Positions 45,509 through 56,738 of a stretch of DNA of 64,000 nucleotides are shown in pieces. The stretch comes from Symbiodinium kawagutii. Taxonomy: Eukaryota; Sar; Dinophyceae; Suessiales; Symbiodiniaceae. Both the position numbers and the translations under genes were made by a program. The notes beneath the pieces are model-generated. The model saw only the letters and a program-made list of their open reading frames with translations. It did not search any database and was not told the DNA's origin. The stretch spans positions 1 through 64,000 of the forward strand of contig VSDK01018072.1 in NCBI GenBank assembly GCA_009767595.1, read 5' to 3'. Position 1 is the first letter of the stretch. Each line of letters begins with the position of its first letter.

Positions 45509-46740
45509 TGGAAACAGGATTGACAGGTTTTAAGAACCAAGACGTTTCAAAAAAAGTCCTTGGGCCAAGAAGAAAACATAGAATTTCAAACAAATGGAGG
45601 TGGCAAGCATTCCAAAGATGCATCGTCATTCTGTCATATGGAAATGGTTCACCATTTGTAACTTGACATGACCAATCACAGCTGCATCGGCTTTCAGATT
45701 TCTCTTTTGGCACCAATTTTGCGCACATGTTGATGCTCTACCACACAGGTTTTACCACAACGTGGTACGCTAACAGCCATTGAAAGCCCAAATTCTTTGG
45801 CTTATCCGGTGTGATGGGCATGTTTTGCATCATCGTCAATTAAACTGCTTGGAGGGCCTGACATCCCACTCAAATTTGGGTCACACCCCTTGTATGGCTT
45901 GGATAGGGTCACAAAAATCACCTCAAACAGCCAAAAAAATCAAAAAAATCAAAATCACCAAATTTGATGAAAACCCGAAAACGTACCCCAAAATACGTAC
46001 GTTTCATACGTAATTCTACGGCTTTTTTCGGGTTTTTTACGGCTTTTTACGGGTAGGTCATTTACGGGATTGCCTTTTACGGGATCATCATGTCCTTTTA
46101 CGGGATCAAATGGTCCACTTACGGGATCAAAAGGTCACTTTTCGGGATTGTTCTCCAAAAAGTATATAGGTATCCACTAAACCTCTTAAAATGCTTCAAA
46201 AATCACCAGAAAACCAGCCTAGAATCTTTCCAGGGGATCAAAATCCAGAGGAATAACCAAATATAATATTAAATTCCACAGGCGCCACTGCCGGCGCCGG
46301 CACCTGGCGCAAATCTGGTTGACAAGGGGTCTGCCGAACGATGTAAAAGCTGATTTGTTGCTGAATTATCCCAATTATGAATATATAGTGTTCAATAGGG
46401 GACCATTACCATATACACAAGCATCCAAAAACCAATACTTGTGGGGGGCATTCCCATGAAAAGATTTCACATATAATTGCAATCGTATGATTATTAATTG
46501 TTACTATAATATCACAGTCACAGACCTGTTGCCCAACAAGTATATAACAAGAAACAATTGATCACTGACAAACATGTGAATCACAGATTTGATTCGTGTT
46601 TCGGGTTTGCCGTATAGATGCCGGCTGATGATAACATATATGACATGATACAATTAAGATGCATGTATAATATATAATTTGATTGGTGTAATCGTTTCAG
46701 CTACCCAAATTGGTGTGGGGAATCTTATCGAGGCACCTCT
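45509..46740. other. Spacer between genes A and B
   Basis: No exon was found. The left half is unremarkable; 45930-46160 carries the TTTACGGGATCA repeats; 46280-46315 is a GC-rich palindrome-like patch built of GGCGCC/GCCGGCGCC words in otherwise AT-rich sequence. Gene A must end transcription and gene B must receive its spliced leader in this 1.2 kb, but no signal for either is recognisable by eye. Confidence 0.45.
46012..46155. repeat. TTTACGGGATCA-type phased repeats
   Basis: The core TTACGGGAT recurs at about 46062, 46077, 46098, 46119 and, as TTTCGGGATT, at 46140, with looser TTTTTACGG/TTTTTCGGG copies from 46021. Spacing is about 21 bases from the second copy on. It lies between the end of gene A and the start of gene B. 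It may be a decayed minisatellite or a cluster of binding sites. Confidence 0.75.
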
Positions 46741-49700
46741 CTAAAGATGGGTGGGGAGCAACTTCTTCAGCTCATCTGGAAGATGCAACCCCGTGGCACC
46801 CCGCAAGTATGCGCAAACCGGCCCAAGGTCAGCATCATCCCAGATCTTCGTCCAGTCCACGGCAGACAGCATGGCACGAAGGTGGCCGTCCGTGGTCGGC
46901 TCACTGGTTTTCACCCGAACAAAGCGGTCTTCGACAAGGGCTTGGCGTAGCTGGACAAGCTTGAGTCCAAACCGAATAGGGTAGTTCCTGAGCAGGTACT
47001 CTTGTGATATGGGACCATAAGTTGGATGAGTGTTTGGATTGGTTGGTTCCATTTTGACACAACATAGAATGAAGGCGAATGTGGTTGTATAGATGGGATT
47101 TACTTACACATACCAAATTTGAAGATCAGGATCCCTCGTGATCACATGATTACACACCAACTATAGTTGTGTACTAGCACAGATCACAATTAAGAATACT
47201 ATGTATATCGATTCAAATGATTGGCATATATGATGCTAAGTAACCATCCCATAACCATCTTCTTGACAGTTCTGGGGGCCCATCTTCTTGGAAATGTTCG
47301 TTATCAATGCCGTGAGGTTTCCCTCTCACAGCCATACAGCATGCCATGTAGATGTCGGTTTGCACTGGACGCTCTTATTTCTAATGTACTTTGCACGGTG
47401 GAAAGGTCGGTGTATATGAGTTATATATATTATATATATAACTTGATTAATGTTATATTTTTGCATGCTAAAATAATTGATTTCTCACAAAAAAATATAT
47501 TATGAAAAAGGCCAAAAGTAGATCACATTATCTCCAGAGTTTGGTAGCAGCTTGACGGGCAACAAGCAGCCCCATCAACATTGTCCGAAGTGTGTTCTCC
47601 CTCTGGCCGAATAGACATTGAGCGCAAACACTTTTCTTACCACAAGTATGTTAATCCTTCTGAGTGGCATTGAGCAAACCCCCGAAGGGTACGGCTGAAA
47701 ACCAATTCAATTAAGATACCTTCCCCCAAAGGGGGTTAGAGTCGAGTGAAGAAAATTGTTTGGGGCCAGACTTTGTGGCACCATGCTCAAGGCAAGAAAG
47801 CTTCCTCCACTGATGTCAGTGGTCTGGTCCTACAGCATGCTTTGATAAAAAATATGAAACTGCAAATTTCAAACAATTTAATAAAATCAGCCAACAGCTG
47901 AAGTCCTATACCTATACATGTCAACTGGACATGAACACCGTAGAAACTTGGCTCCTTTGGGCCAGCACGCAATAGCACGATGCAAATAAAACCCACATGC
48001 TGCAGTCTTTGGGCAGCATCATCTATAGTGACACCACTCTGACTTTTCAGACGCACACCTGTTGCTTCGAGCTGGTCTGCAGCCAAAACAAATTTTGAAT
48101 AACTGCATATTTCAATATCTTATATTTTCCTCGTATACCTTTCCACCGTGCATACATGCACATGTATCCATGAGCATGCGTTCAAACCTACACGTCAGCC
48201 AGTCCACTAGCTCCCACAGGGCAAGCCGCTGACACCCAGTGGCTGGGTCAGGTTGGGGATGTCACCCAGGACAGGCACCGACCAATTGAACAGTTGATGA
48301 ACCCCCCAAAAATATACATAATCAAATTGGTTGACACCAGCATCATTGATACCGAGTCCTTCAGATTGAATTGTTGAGTAAACTTATGTTTGGGATGCCA
48401 TCCATTAAAACCAAAACCGCTAAAGTCATGTATAATTGCCAGGTGATCCAAACCAAAAACAGAGCTGAATACAATGTTCGAAATTGTGTTGCACAAAAAC
48501 TTATAATGTATTTGGTTGGGGAGCGGACCTCGAAGCTTGAAACTTATTGTACTATATGCATACCACCTGTAAGTTCAACCAATGCTTTGGTGTGGTTGGA
48601 ACCATGTATATGACAAGGACAATAAAATGATACAGGCTAAATCGTTGACCTTTGAATAAAAGAGATCATTCCACAGTGGACCACGTTATGTACAAAATAT
48701 AATGTTGAATAAGAACCGAGTGAAAAGACAACCTTGATGGTTACATTGGGACGATTTAGCCATTAAAGGATATACAGTCACCCCAGCCTATCAACCACCT
48801 CACTGCCGCAATGACGTCCAAGTGTCTCGGTACCCTTGAGGAACTTTGTTCCAACAAATCTTTTTTTGCCAGAACCATCTATGTATGATTTGCATGGCTT
48901 GGTATCAGCATTCTGGTTTTTTTTCCATCCGAGTAATCGAGAAACCCAAAGCTTTACAATGTGGGGAGAATTAGAGAACATCACATGTCGTTTCGGGCTG
49001 CTGCTTCCATAATGGTACATATACCAGGATGCCTCGAAGACCTGCAAGCGCAGCAGCAGGACCAGCTTCCATGGTGGGTCGCACGACTTTCATGGATAGT
49101 ATGTTAGCAATTGAGCACCAGTAAGACCTGAAGATAATACGTAAAGTCGATATACATCTGCATGCACTTGAATGGGTAAAGCTTTATCCACATAGGTCAG
49201 GAGAAACTTGAAAGCGCATACACACACACACACTTACTTGCACAGACACAACATGTGTACCCCTTGAATCAAAACAATGCACCATGATAAATGTTTGACA
49301 CAGGAACGCATATGCATATATGCAGTACAAAAAGTCAATTCATTATGTATTTGCGTGCTCAGGGTTGTAGACAACAAAGCTTAATGGCATATCATATATG
49401 CACGCATGCATGCATGGATGTGTGCTGTTGCACGTACCTGCAGATGCCTACTGTGAAGCGCCTTGGAAACGTAGGTCAGGTGTCTAAAACGACCATAGTA
49501 CCGAAGCATCGTCTGGAAAGGTTGCTCCAGAAGATATGTGCCCTTCATCGCCAAGACCAACAGCACGAGCAAGATTGTCCTAGCAAGCCAGCACCGAAAG
49601 CATTCTTTTCGGATGGGGTTCGGTGACATCAGATCGGAGTAAATGGGCTACACAGCATGAGAATGTTTTAGGGAACACTTCAGGGGCTTTCTTACCGACG

Positions 49701-50296
49701 CAATCCCCTTAATTGTTCAAAAACATAACGGTGTACAGGTGCTGGATCGATGGTTGATGGTTGAATAACATAGCGAAACCTTTACAATGCGTTCAGCTAT
49801 GGCAGTTGAATTAGAACCCTGCAATCCTGGCCGCCATGCAGTTTGCTTGCCGCACCGAAGCTTTGGAAAGATCCCCAGAGGGACAGCATATAGCTCGAAG
49901 TGATGTCCCCATATTAACTCGTGACCACGAGCTACATTTCATTCCCAGGAGTACGAGGATGTTGCCAGTCTTGGTTTTCAGGAGAGTAGCTATGCAAAGC
50001 CTTGCAGGCAGGAAATCAATCCCAGACCCCAGCCAAACAAATCAAACAATCACGGAACCTTTCATCTGTAGCATTGCGAAACGCACACAAGTGGTAGAAC
50101 AAACATATTTTTCAAACAGAAAAAACTCAGGAAGGTACGCAAAACCACTGGGAGACAATATGTCAAAGTAGTTGGAACCAGGCATGTTCGTCTTGGGGAA
50201 GTAGTTGATGTCTAGCCGTGCGCATCTGAAACCTGCCGCTCGCATGGCCAAGGTTGCACGTGCGCGTCCAGCAAAGAACTCCACCCAGTCATAGGT
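46741..50296 (-). CDS. Gene A (5' end not found): methyltransferase-like multi-copy dinoflagellate protein
   Basis: Five exons total 936 bases with every phase matching: 50296-50139, 50000-49827, 49579-49438, 49041-48827, 46987-46741 (TAG). In order: TYDWVEFFAGRARATLAMRA with FAG as a SAM-binding loop candidate and ARLDIN as the acidic end of strand 2; FDILSPSGFALCIATLLKTK; NILVLLGMKCSSWSRVNMGT with a conserved Cys; RTILLVLLVLAMKGTYLLEQPF; YMYHYGSSSPKRHVMFSNSP; GTKFLKGTENYPIRFGLKLV; and a C-terminus ending LPDELKKLLPTHL. I recognise the family (FAG, CSSW, LExP, HYG, SNS blocks) as very abundant in Symbiodiniaceae. The block order matches C5-methyltransferase motifs I, IV and VI, but no activity is known. 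Introns 2 and 4 need GA donors. The N-terminus may include an exon near 50520-50440 (IFAVLMMCYMESGGIEEAGF). Confidence 0.8.
47418..47442. repeat. AT-rich perfect palindrome with one central base
   Basis: AGTTATATATAT and ATATATATAACT form 12-base inverted arms around a single T. It lies inside the large fourth intron of gene A. It could extrude as a cruciform or simply be TA microsatellite growth. Confidence 0.85.
47948..48076 (-). CDS. Exon-like cassette inside the last intron of gene A
   Basis: The cassette is 129 bases between GGCTGCAG| and CCAA|GTTTCT, phase 1 to 1. It encodes QLEATGVRLKSQSGVTIDDA, AQRLQHVGFICIVLLRAGPK, EPS. Composition and borders are as good as those of real exons, and it lies on the same strand as gene A. 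However, the flanking gene A exons already join into the family's continuous KGTE-NYPIRFG segment in another phase (2), so it cannot be inserted there without breaking the frame. It may be an exon of a nested gene, a remnant, or a mispredicted frame. Confidence 0.4.
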
Positions 50297-51818
50297 CTGC
50301 ACGACCCAGAGTGACAAACAAACAAGTGGACAAAATCTTGGATCAGTAACAGCTTTGGAGTCAATGGCACGTTCACAATTTGCAGTGTTTGTTGTCAGAA
50401 TTAGATGCCCACCCGAAGCTACAGGCCAAAACCCAGCCTCTTCAATGCCGCCGCTTTCCATGTAGCACATCATCAGCACTGCAAAGATAAAGTCCTGAAG
50501 GCCCGAGCATGGGTATGGTATAGTTACCCAAGGTGAAGTTGAAGTAAACCCATGCAGAACCCCCACATCAACCACGCAAGCATGTACATCATGCACATGT
50601 GGCCTCAACCTATTTCAATATACCTAAAGCTCATTTAATTTGTGGCTCATTTAATGTCAAAGCAATCCCATGATGGAGGTGCAAACGAGTGTCCGCTGGT
50701 GCTTGAAGAACGATCAAGCCACATATCACACTGGGGATGGTTTTTGCAATCGGCATTGGTCCACTACTCAGCATTCGCTTTGCGTACTCAAGGCACACAC
50801 TTGAAGTGGGAAAAACAGCTTCGTTGAACCACGCGAGATATGTGGCTTCAAGCTTCAAAGCAACGGTATGCATAATTCTTATAGTTGCATGCATGCATGC
50901 ATCGTTATCAACTATATGCTCATGGTGCGCAAGGTCAGCTTCACTGCCCAACTGATCCCAAGTAAAGATAAGCCGGTTTGGCGGGCCACACTCTTCAGGA
51001 GCCCGCGCTTAGCAGCCCATGCCTTGCCAGCCACCTTGACCATCAGGTCCAGGCCTCAGAGGTCAGAAGCCAGGCCAGCCCCAGCAGAATACTTTGGGGT
51101 CAAGAAGTCCAAAAAGGATCATGGAAGTGCAGTTGATACCAAACCAACTCAACCTCACCAAGTTCACCCAGATTTTGATGCAGTGCTTAATCAAGCCAAA
51201 GGGGCACCCAACAACATATAGCGTCAAAGTACAAGATTATTGGTAATCAGGTTTTTTTTACCAAAGGGGTGATTGTGACCCAGCAAGGGCATCAAGGGTA
51301 TTGGATGGTATCGGAGGTGAGTACCCCAATGATTCAATTAGACAGTCAAGTGGTAGTTTGGCGGAGGTCACACAATCCTTTTGTCGCCCGGAGGATGCCA
51401 GCAAAGTGCTTGTCAATGGCCATGGTAGGCACGCCAGACTTCGCTCAACCTAACCTCATCAGCTAGTGAAATAGTTTCCCCAAAAGATTGTTGCCACGTG
51501 GAACGTGGCAAATGCAGGACACATTCTGGCCTGCAGACGCCCCAAATATATGGAATTAAAAGCTGATGCACTTGGCATGTCAAGGCTTTCCCTGACAATA
51601 TGCGACGATCATGAGGCACTCAAACAAGCAGCGCTGCCCCAAGGAAAACAATGCTATTATGTTTGAATTGATCTATACACGAAGATGCCTTCATTAAAGA
51701 TGCACGTATCCAAACATTATTTTTATTCAGTGCGGGTAATTGTTGGACTGATATGGGCAGATCAACTCGTTTGCACCCTCAAATCCCAACGATGCCAATT
51801 GGCAGCCGCTCACTCCAC
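50297..51818. other. Region between genes C and A, 5' part of gene A expected
   Basis: The upstream exons of gene A should be here. Candidates on the minus strand are 50522-50440 and 50880-50690 (VALKLEATYLAWFNEAVFPT), neither with decisive splice sites. A plus-strand frame at 50925-51221 (KVSFTAQLIPSKDKPVWRAT...) is open for about 100 codons and fairly protein-like, but it is the only such case on that strand and is not called. ATGCATGCATGC runs occur at 50888-50900. Confidence 0.35.
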
Positions 51819-54800
51819 TCAGGCCTCAGGTCGATTCGCTTCGTGGTAGGCAGCGATCACCGTTCGGGCCGTGTCCTTCATGCTTTCAATGAAGCTCTGG
51901 ACTTTCGTGCACCACGGATCAACATCCTCACCAAGATCATCCAGCCATTCAGCCTCAGAGGATCTCAGAGGCATATAGGAATAATATCGGGAGCTTATTC
52001 TCTAAGTGGATTGGAACTCAAAAACGAGTAAAGGATTCTGGACTTAATTTAGAAAAAGTGGTGGGGTTGCCAATTGACTTGCTAGTCATTTGCAGGTTTG
52101 GTTTGCCCCCCGTCAAGTGAAAAAGAAGCATTGAAAAATGCTGGATTGAAGATAACATTGCTTTGAACATTTGAGATTGATGCGGGACAAAGGTCATACG
52201 ATCTATTTACTTTGTCAGGGGCTACATGGGGCTACCCAGCTACCAACCATCCACCAGCCAAGTCAAAAGATAGCAGCAACAGTTTATCAACGGCCTGATC
52301 AATGTGGAGCACACTGACTGACATCGACCCTGTGGGGATACCTAAACACTTGGTTGAATGAATGATGTTCATTGCAGAAGGTGCCATTGGAAAAGGGGAA
52401 CGCAATCAATGATCCATGAAAAGAAAGAGAACATTCCTGTGTGATCCAACCGAGAAACAGTCATAGTAGCACATTTCATTGCGAAAGCAATGTTGAGAAC
52501 ATCTTTGAGGCTGAAGGAAAAGTAGGCAAACTCTTTGTTGGTGCGAGTGGTTTCGATTTTTGTTTTCAAACCAACAGCAGGTCTTGAGCGAGTGTAGTAA
52601 GCTGACACGCTTGACATGTTGTACGTATGGGTATCAAAGGCGTCCCCTTTGAGCAAAGCCTTGCCCTCTTTGAACCGAAACTCAAGTTCAGCCTTTAAAG
52701 CCTGAACATGCTCCGGCGTCACCCTGGCCCGACGGTAGGGTACATCCTCAACCTGTTCCTCAACAGCAGCAGGAGCCGGGGAAGTGGAGGGGCTAGCAGA
52801 AGCTTTAGCCTTGGCCTTGCCCTTGGCCTTCGCCTTGGCCTTGGCGCGTGGCTTCGGGGTTGCTTCAGCTTTTGCTTTGGGGGATGCTTTGGCCTTTGCT
52901 TTTCCCCTAGTTTTCTTGTCAACCTTTGCATCAGCAGATTCCTTTGTCTCAGGCTCATGGTTTTCCTCGGCAGCATCACCATTGGACTTTGCACTCTTGG
53001 TCTTGGCTTTCTTGGGCTTTCCCTCGGAACTATCATCAGGGCCTTCATCAGGTTTCCTTTTGGATGCTTTTCCCCGACCCCTACCCCGACCTTTCCCTTT
53101 GCCTTTGCCCTTAGTGGGTACCTCTCCTTTCTCACCTTGATCCTCACCCACCCCGGCATCCTGATTTTCATCATCGCCATCGCATCCCTTCGCTTTGGCC
53201 TTCACCTTCAGCTGCTCGCGCTTGAGAATCACCTTAGATTGAGGCTGGGGAGGCAGGGATGCATGGAATGCCAAAGTCAAAACAATTAAGTGAAAATCAT
53301 GACAAAGCTATATGTGGATCATTGATCACAACCAAAGATTACTTACAAGTAAACCTGCACCCAGGAACCGGGATCTGCGAACTTTCAAGGAAAGGGCCGG
53401 CCAATGGTGCTGATGGGGTGTCAGACTTGGGCGGATCATCATTGGGCAAAGCAGGAGCATGTTCAGGCAAAGAATCACCAGGTGGGCAATGTTCTTCTCC
53501 ATCCATCACTGGGGACATGATCACATCACTATCCTGGAGATCACCAGGATCGGGGTACACTTCCTCGGGTGCCGAACTTGCAGCCTGAGATCCCAAAGCC
53601 TGCACCAACAGCGGCTGCGTCTCCACGGTGTCAATCTTCAGGGGATCCATTTGCGGAAGAGAATCTTCAATCACCATCAGGCCTGAAAACAGAGGCAGTG
53701 AATTCAAGGCTACATATTGGGGTTTATCAGGAGAGATGAACCGATTGGAACAGGAAAGCTACTAACGTATGATGAGGTAATCACGTTGCACAACTGTTGA
53801 ACTCTTGGAGTCTTATGGGTTTGCAAGGCATGGTATATGTGCAGAGGAGAGGAGAACATCCAAGAAAGTTCCCGGCCTTCACTGGATGCAGCCCGGACCA
53901 ACTGTCGTGAATGCTGACGCCTAGTCCAGGAACAACAACGAAGACATGATTTTGATTTCTAGACTAGATCTGAGTAATGATATTGCAATTGCATATGCAT
54001 TCAAGATCAGAGTAACTATAATTTTGAATACATTAATTCTCCAAGCGTTTGCAGTTGGATGCTCGCAACAACTCGGGTAAATGCACCATTTAAGAAGGTT
54101 GAGTGACTCAGCTGAATGTCAACCATTGACATCAATAGAACACAGTGCTCTTGGGTGGCCTCTCCCACTTTTTCTGCAGTCTCTCCAGCTCAGCTTCCAG
54201 ATTACCTAGGCCGATAGCTGCTTAGGGTAGACCCCGCTTTGATGTTGACAAAATCAGAAGGGAACCATGGGGAACCAAAGGATATTGAAGGTTCGACAAG
54301 CATGACAAACCAGGGAACAAATAACAACATAGTTTATCATCTAGTCCGAGCAGCATTGAGGAGGTTCATCATCAGAATCCAACATGATCGCATCATCCAA
54401 TGGTTCCATTCGACGCAGTGGACGGGCACAAGTGTGCACGAGGTTTGAGGGATCTGGGCAACCTGTCTCGAACTCACCTGCCCCAACCTCATCACCTTTC
54501 CCCTCTCCAACCTCATCACCTTTCCCCTCCCCAACCACATCATTCTTACCTTCCTCAACTTTCGCTACCTCACCAAACAATTCTTCCATGAAATCTTCAA
54601 CAGGATCCTCAAACACATGCGAAGCTCCTTCCGGAATGGGACCGACGCTTGATGGAACCTCTGGGGAATCATCCATTGCACCATCATCCTCATCCTCAGC
54701 TTCATCATCATTGTCGTTATCCTCACCTGACTCCGCTTCCATATTTCCCTCCTGCATGGGTTGCGGTCATTTTCAATCACCATTTATGCAAACAGACTTT

Positions 54801-55416
54801 CTTTGATTGAACCAAAAGAACATTTGTTTTTGACAATCCAACTATAATTGAGGGATGAAACTAAAGAAACCATGTCCTCCTCATCCTCAACATCGTCTTC
54901 CAAATCTTCGCGGAACTCTTGAGATTGCTGCAACTCAGTGATTCGCTCCTACAGGGGCCGGATTGTTGAGTGTGGGTTGAGAATAAAAGGCATGGAACTT
55001 ATGTCAACACACCATATTCGATCAACAAATGATTCAGAATCATAAGTGGGAAACATGCTGCTCATATGCAGCAGTCCTTCAAGTCTGGAAAGTATACGAG
55101 GAGAAGCTTGTGGAATCTGGTATCCTTAGCAAAGGTTTAGTGCGAGATTGATTGCAATCTCTGGGGTCTTTCTTGAAACTTGTACTGAACGCTTAATGGG
55201 TTCCAGTTCTAAGAAAGTCTCAGCTATGCTATATGCTGCCATGGGTCCCTGGTCAACTCTCCCCGACGACCCTTGCGCTTGATAAAGCCACATGCGGCCT
55301 TGAAGCCCCAAGACTCGCGTAGCATGGCTTCCTCCGAGCAAGTCAACTGGTTCATCTCGAAGAACTTTTTCAACTGGATCTGGAGGGGTTTCATCTCCGG
55401 TAGCTTCAAGCCTTTC
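51819..55416 (-). CDS. Gene C: acidic plus Lys/Ala-rich multi-exon protein, family unknown
   Basis: Exons in order: ~55416-55255 (after CCTGAG; KGLKLPEMKPLQIQLKKFFE, EEAMLRESWGFKAACGFIKR); 54948-54871 (ERITELQQSQEFREDLEDDV, 26 codons, GT donor); 54751-~54400 (EGNMEAESGEDNDNDDEAED, then repeats GEGKGDEV); 53682-53369 (104 codons, Pro/Asp-rich); 53244-~52480 (PQSKVILKREQLKVKAKAKG, GKGKGKGRGRGRGK, Lys/Ala repeats, then folded-looking RRARVTPEHVQALKAELEFR and YYTRSRPAVGLKTKIETTR); 51953-51819 (AEWLDDLGEDVDPWCTKVQS, ending ANRPEA, TGA). Alternating acidic and basic low-complexity blocks suggest a nuclear, nucleic-acid- or histone-binding protein, but no domain is recognised. The first exon and the join after 52480 are tentative. 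Confidence 0.6.
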
Positions 55417-55486
55417 CTCAGGTAAAAATATTTGGTTCCACCGAATGAGTCAAACTGAATTCTCTTGCACAGCTGGGCACTCCCAA

Positions 55487-55954
55487 TTAACCAATTAATC
55501 TATGGGATGCATATTTGCCCAAGATGTGATTCAGGATGGTCCGAACGTCTATATGATGATATAGGAATGCTTCATGCTTAATGAAAGCAAGGATCTTTGT
55601 CAACTCCAAGACCGGTAGGATGGCTTCACAGTGGTTCGAGCACGATTTCACGGTGGCATGAAACGTAGGGGAAGCATTGCACAAAAGCGCATGGGTCGAC
55701 CGAAGATGTTTCCTACAAACATCATCCTCATCCCAGCGGTCTGCCAGGGATTGAAGGTTGTTTGTAACCTTTCGCCCCATTTTCAAAAGACACCTCGAGC
55801 CAAAAAAGTTCTGAACACACCAACGCACTTGCTCCAGGAGCCCCATGTGCCCGAGCTGATCCATGTGAATGACAGCGCAGAAAAGAACACTGTGGCCCCG
55901 GGCTGGAGTGTCCACGATGGTGAGGAACAGGTGGCAGCCATCTTTAGGCGGCAA
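55487..55954 (-). CDS. Possible exon upstream of gene C
   Basis: A 155-codon minus frame contains CHLFLTIVDTPARGHSVLFC, AVIHMDQLGHMGLLEQVRWC and CRKHLRSTHALLCNASPTFH with several Cys/His. Composition is protein-like, but the other two minus frames and a 112-codon plus frame are also open over the first half, so the frame is not proven. No splice sites stand out. It could be a 5' part of gene C or a decayed copy of another gene. Confidence 0.3.
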   Translation of the reverse strand: MPPKDGCHLFLTIVDTPARGHSVLFCAVIHMDQLGHMGLLEQVRWCVQNFFGSRCLLKMGRKVTNNLQSLADRWDEDDVCRKHLRSTHALLCNASPTFHATVKSCSNHCEAILPVLELTKILAFIKHEAFLYHHIDVRTILNHILGKYASHRLIG

Positions 55955-56738
55955 GATGAAGTCATGTAGTGGGCCGTAGTTGGTTAATGAACTTATACCA
56001 ATGGCTCATGTTGACATCGATCTTAGACTATATGATCCGATACTTCATGAATACATAGCCCATTCACTCGATCGTCAGGATTGTTAAATCAATTAAATGG
56101 TATAGATGGTATAATCATTTGAGGATTCAACCAACTTATGGCGTGTGATATGCACTCCAAGTGCAGGATGAATCGCCAATAAGATCGAAACATGTGTTGA
56201 TCCTTTGGGCAAACATGTTGATCCTTTGCATCCTATATGTGATCCAAAGCGACGGTACAATCATCATCATATTACTATTACCTCGATGTAATGATAATGA
56301 TAATTATATGGATCTTAACTTCAACCATTGTCAATGGTAACCAGCAATCATCAAGCAAGAACCATCAGTAATCATGGCAGTTCATAAAGAACCATCACCT
56401 ACCAGCCAACCCTTATTGAACATGTACGTTATAGAGTATATAGTTCATATTATGCACCATGAGTCCTAAATTATCATCATCAATCATCATAAGTATCATC
56501 ATGTTTATTTTATGTCATCAGAATCAATATATCAGTGCCTAAATGATTCAACCAGTCCAAAACCAGGTTTTTATGTAAAAACCAGGTTATTGCATATTGT
56601 TTGAATCAAAGACAGGTTATTCAGAATTATCCTTGATTTTTTTGGGTTCCCCGTTCAAGGGGTATTTAAAATATTTTACAATTGAATCTGCCTACGACGT
56701 GGACCTTGCTCCACAAGTCAGATCTGTTCCAATTAAGT

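Noticed and set aside
50868..51221. 117-codon plus-strand frame ending GAPNNI
   Set aside because: Reasonably protein-like, but it would be the only plus-strand gene in the array, its upstream half overlaps minus-strand candidates, and no exon partner was found.
52708..53289. Plus-strand frames of 118-193 codons rich in Gly/Leu/Phe/Ala
   Set aside because: Antisense of the Lys/Ala-rich gene C exon; the composition is explained by complementing Lys/Ala codons.
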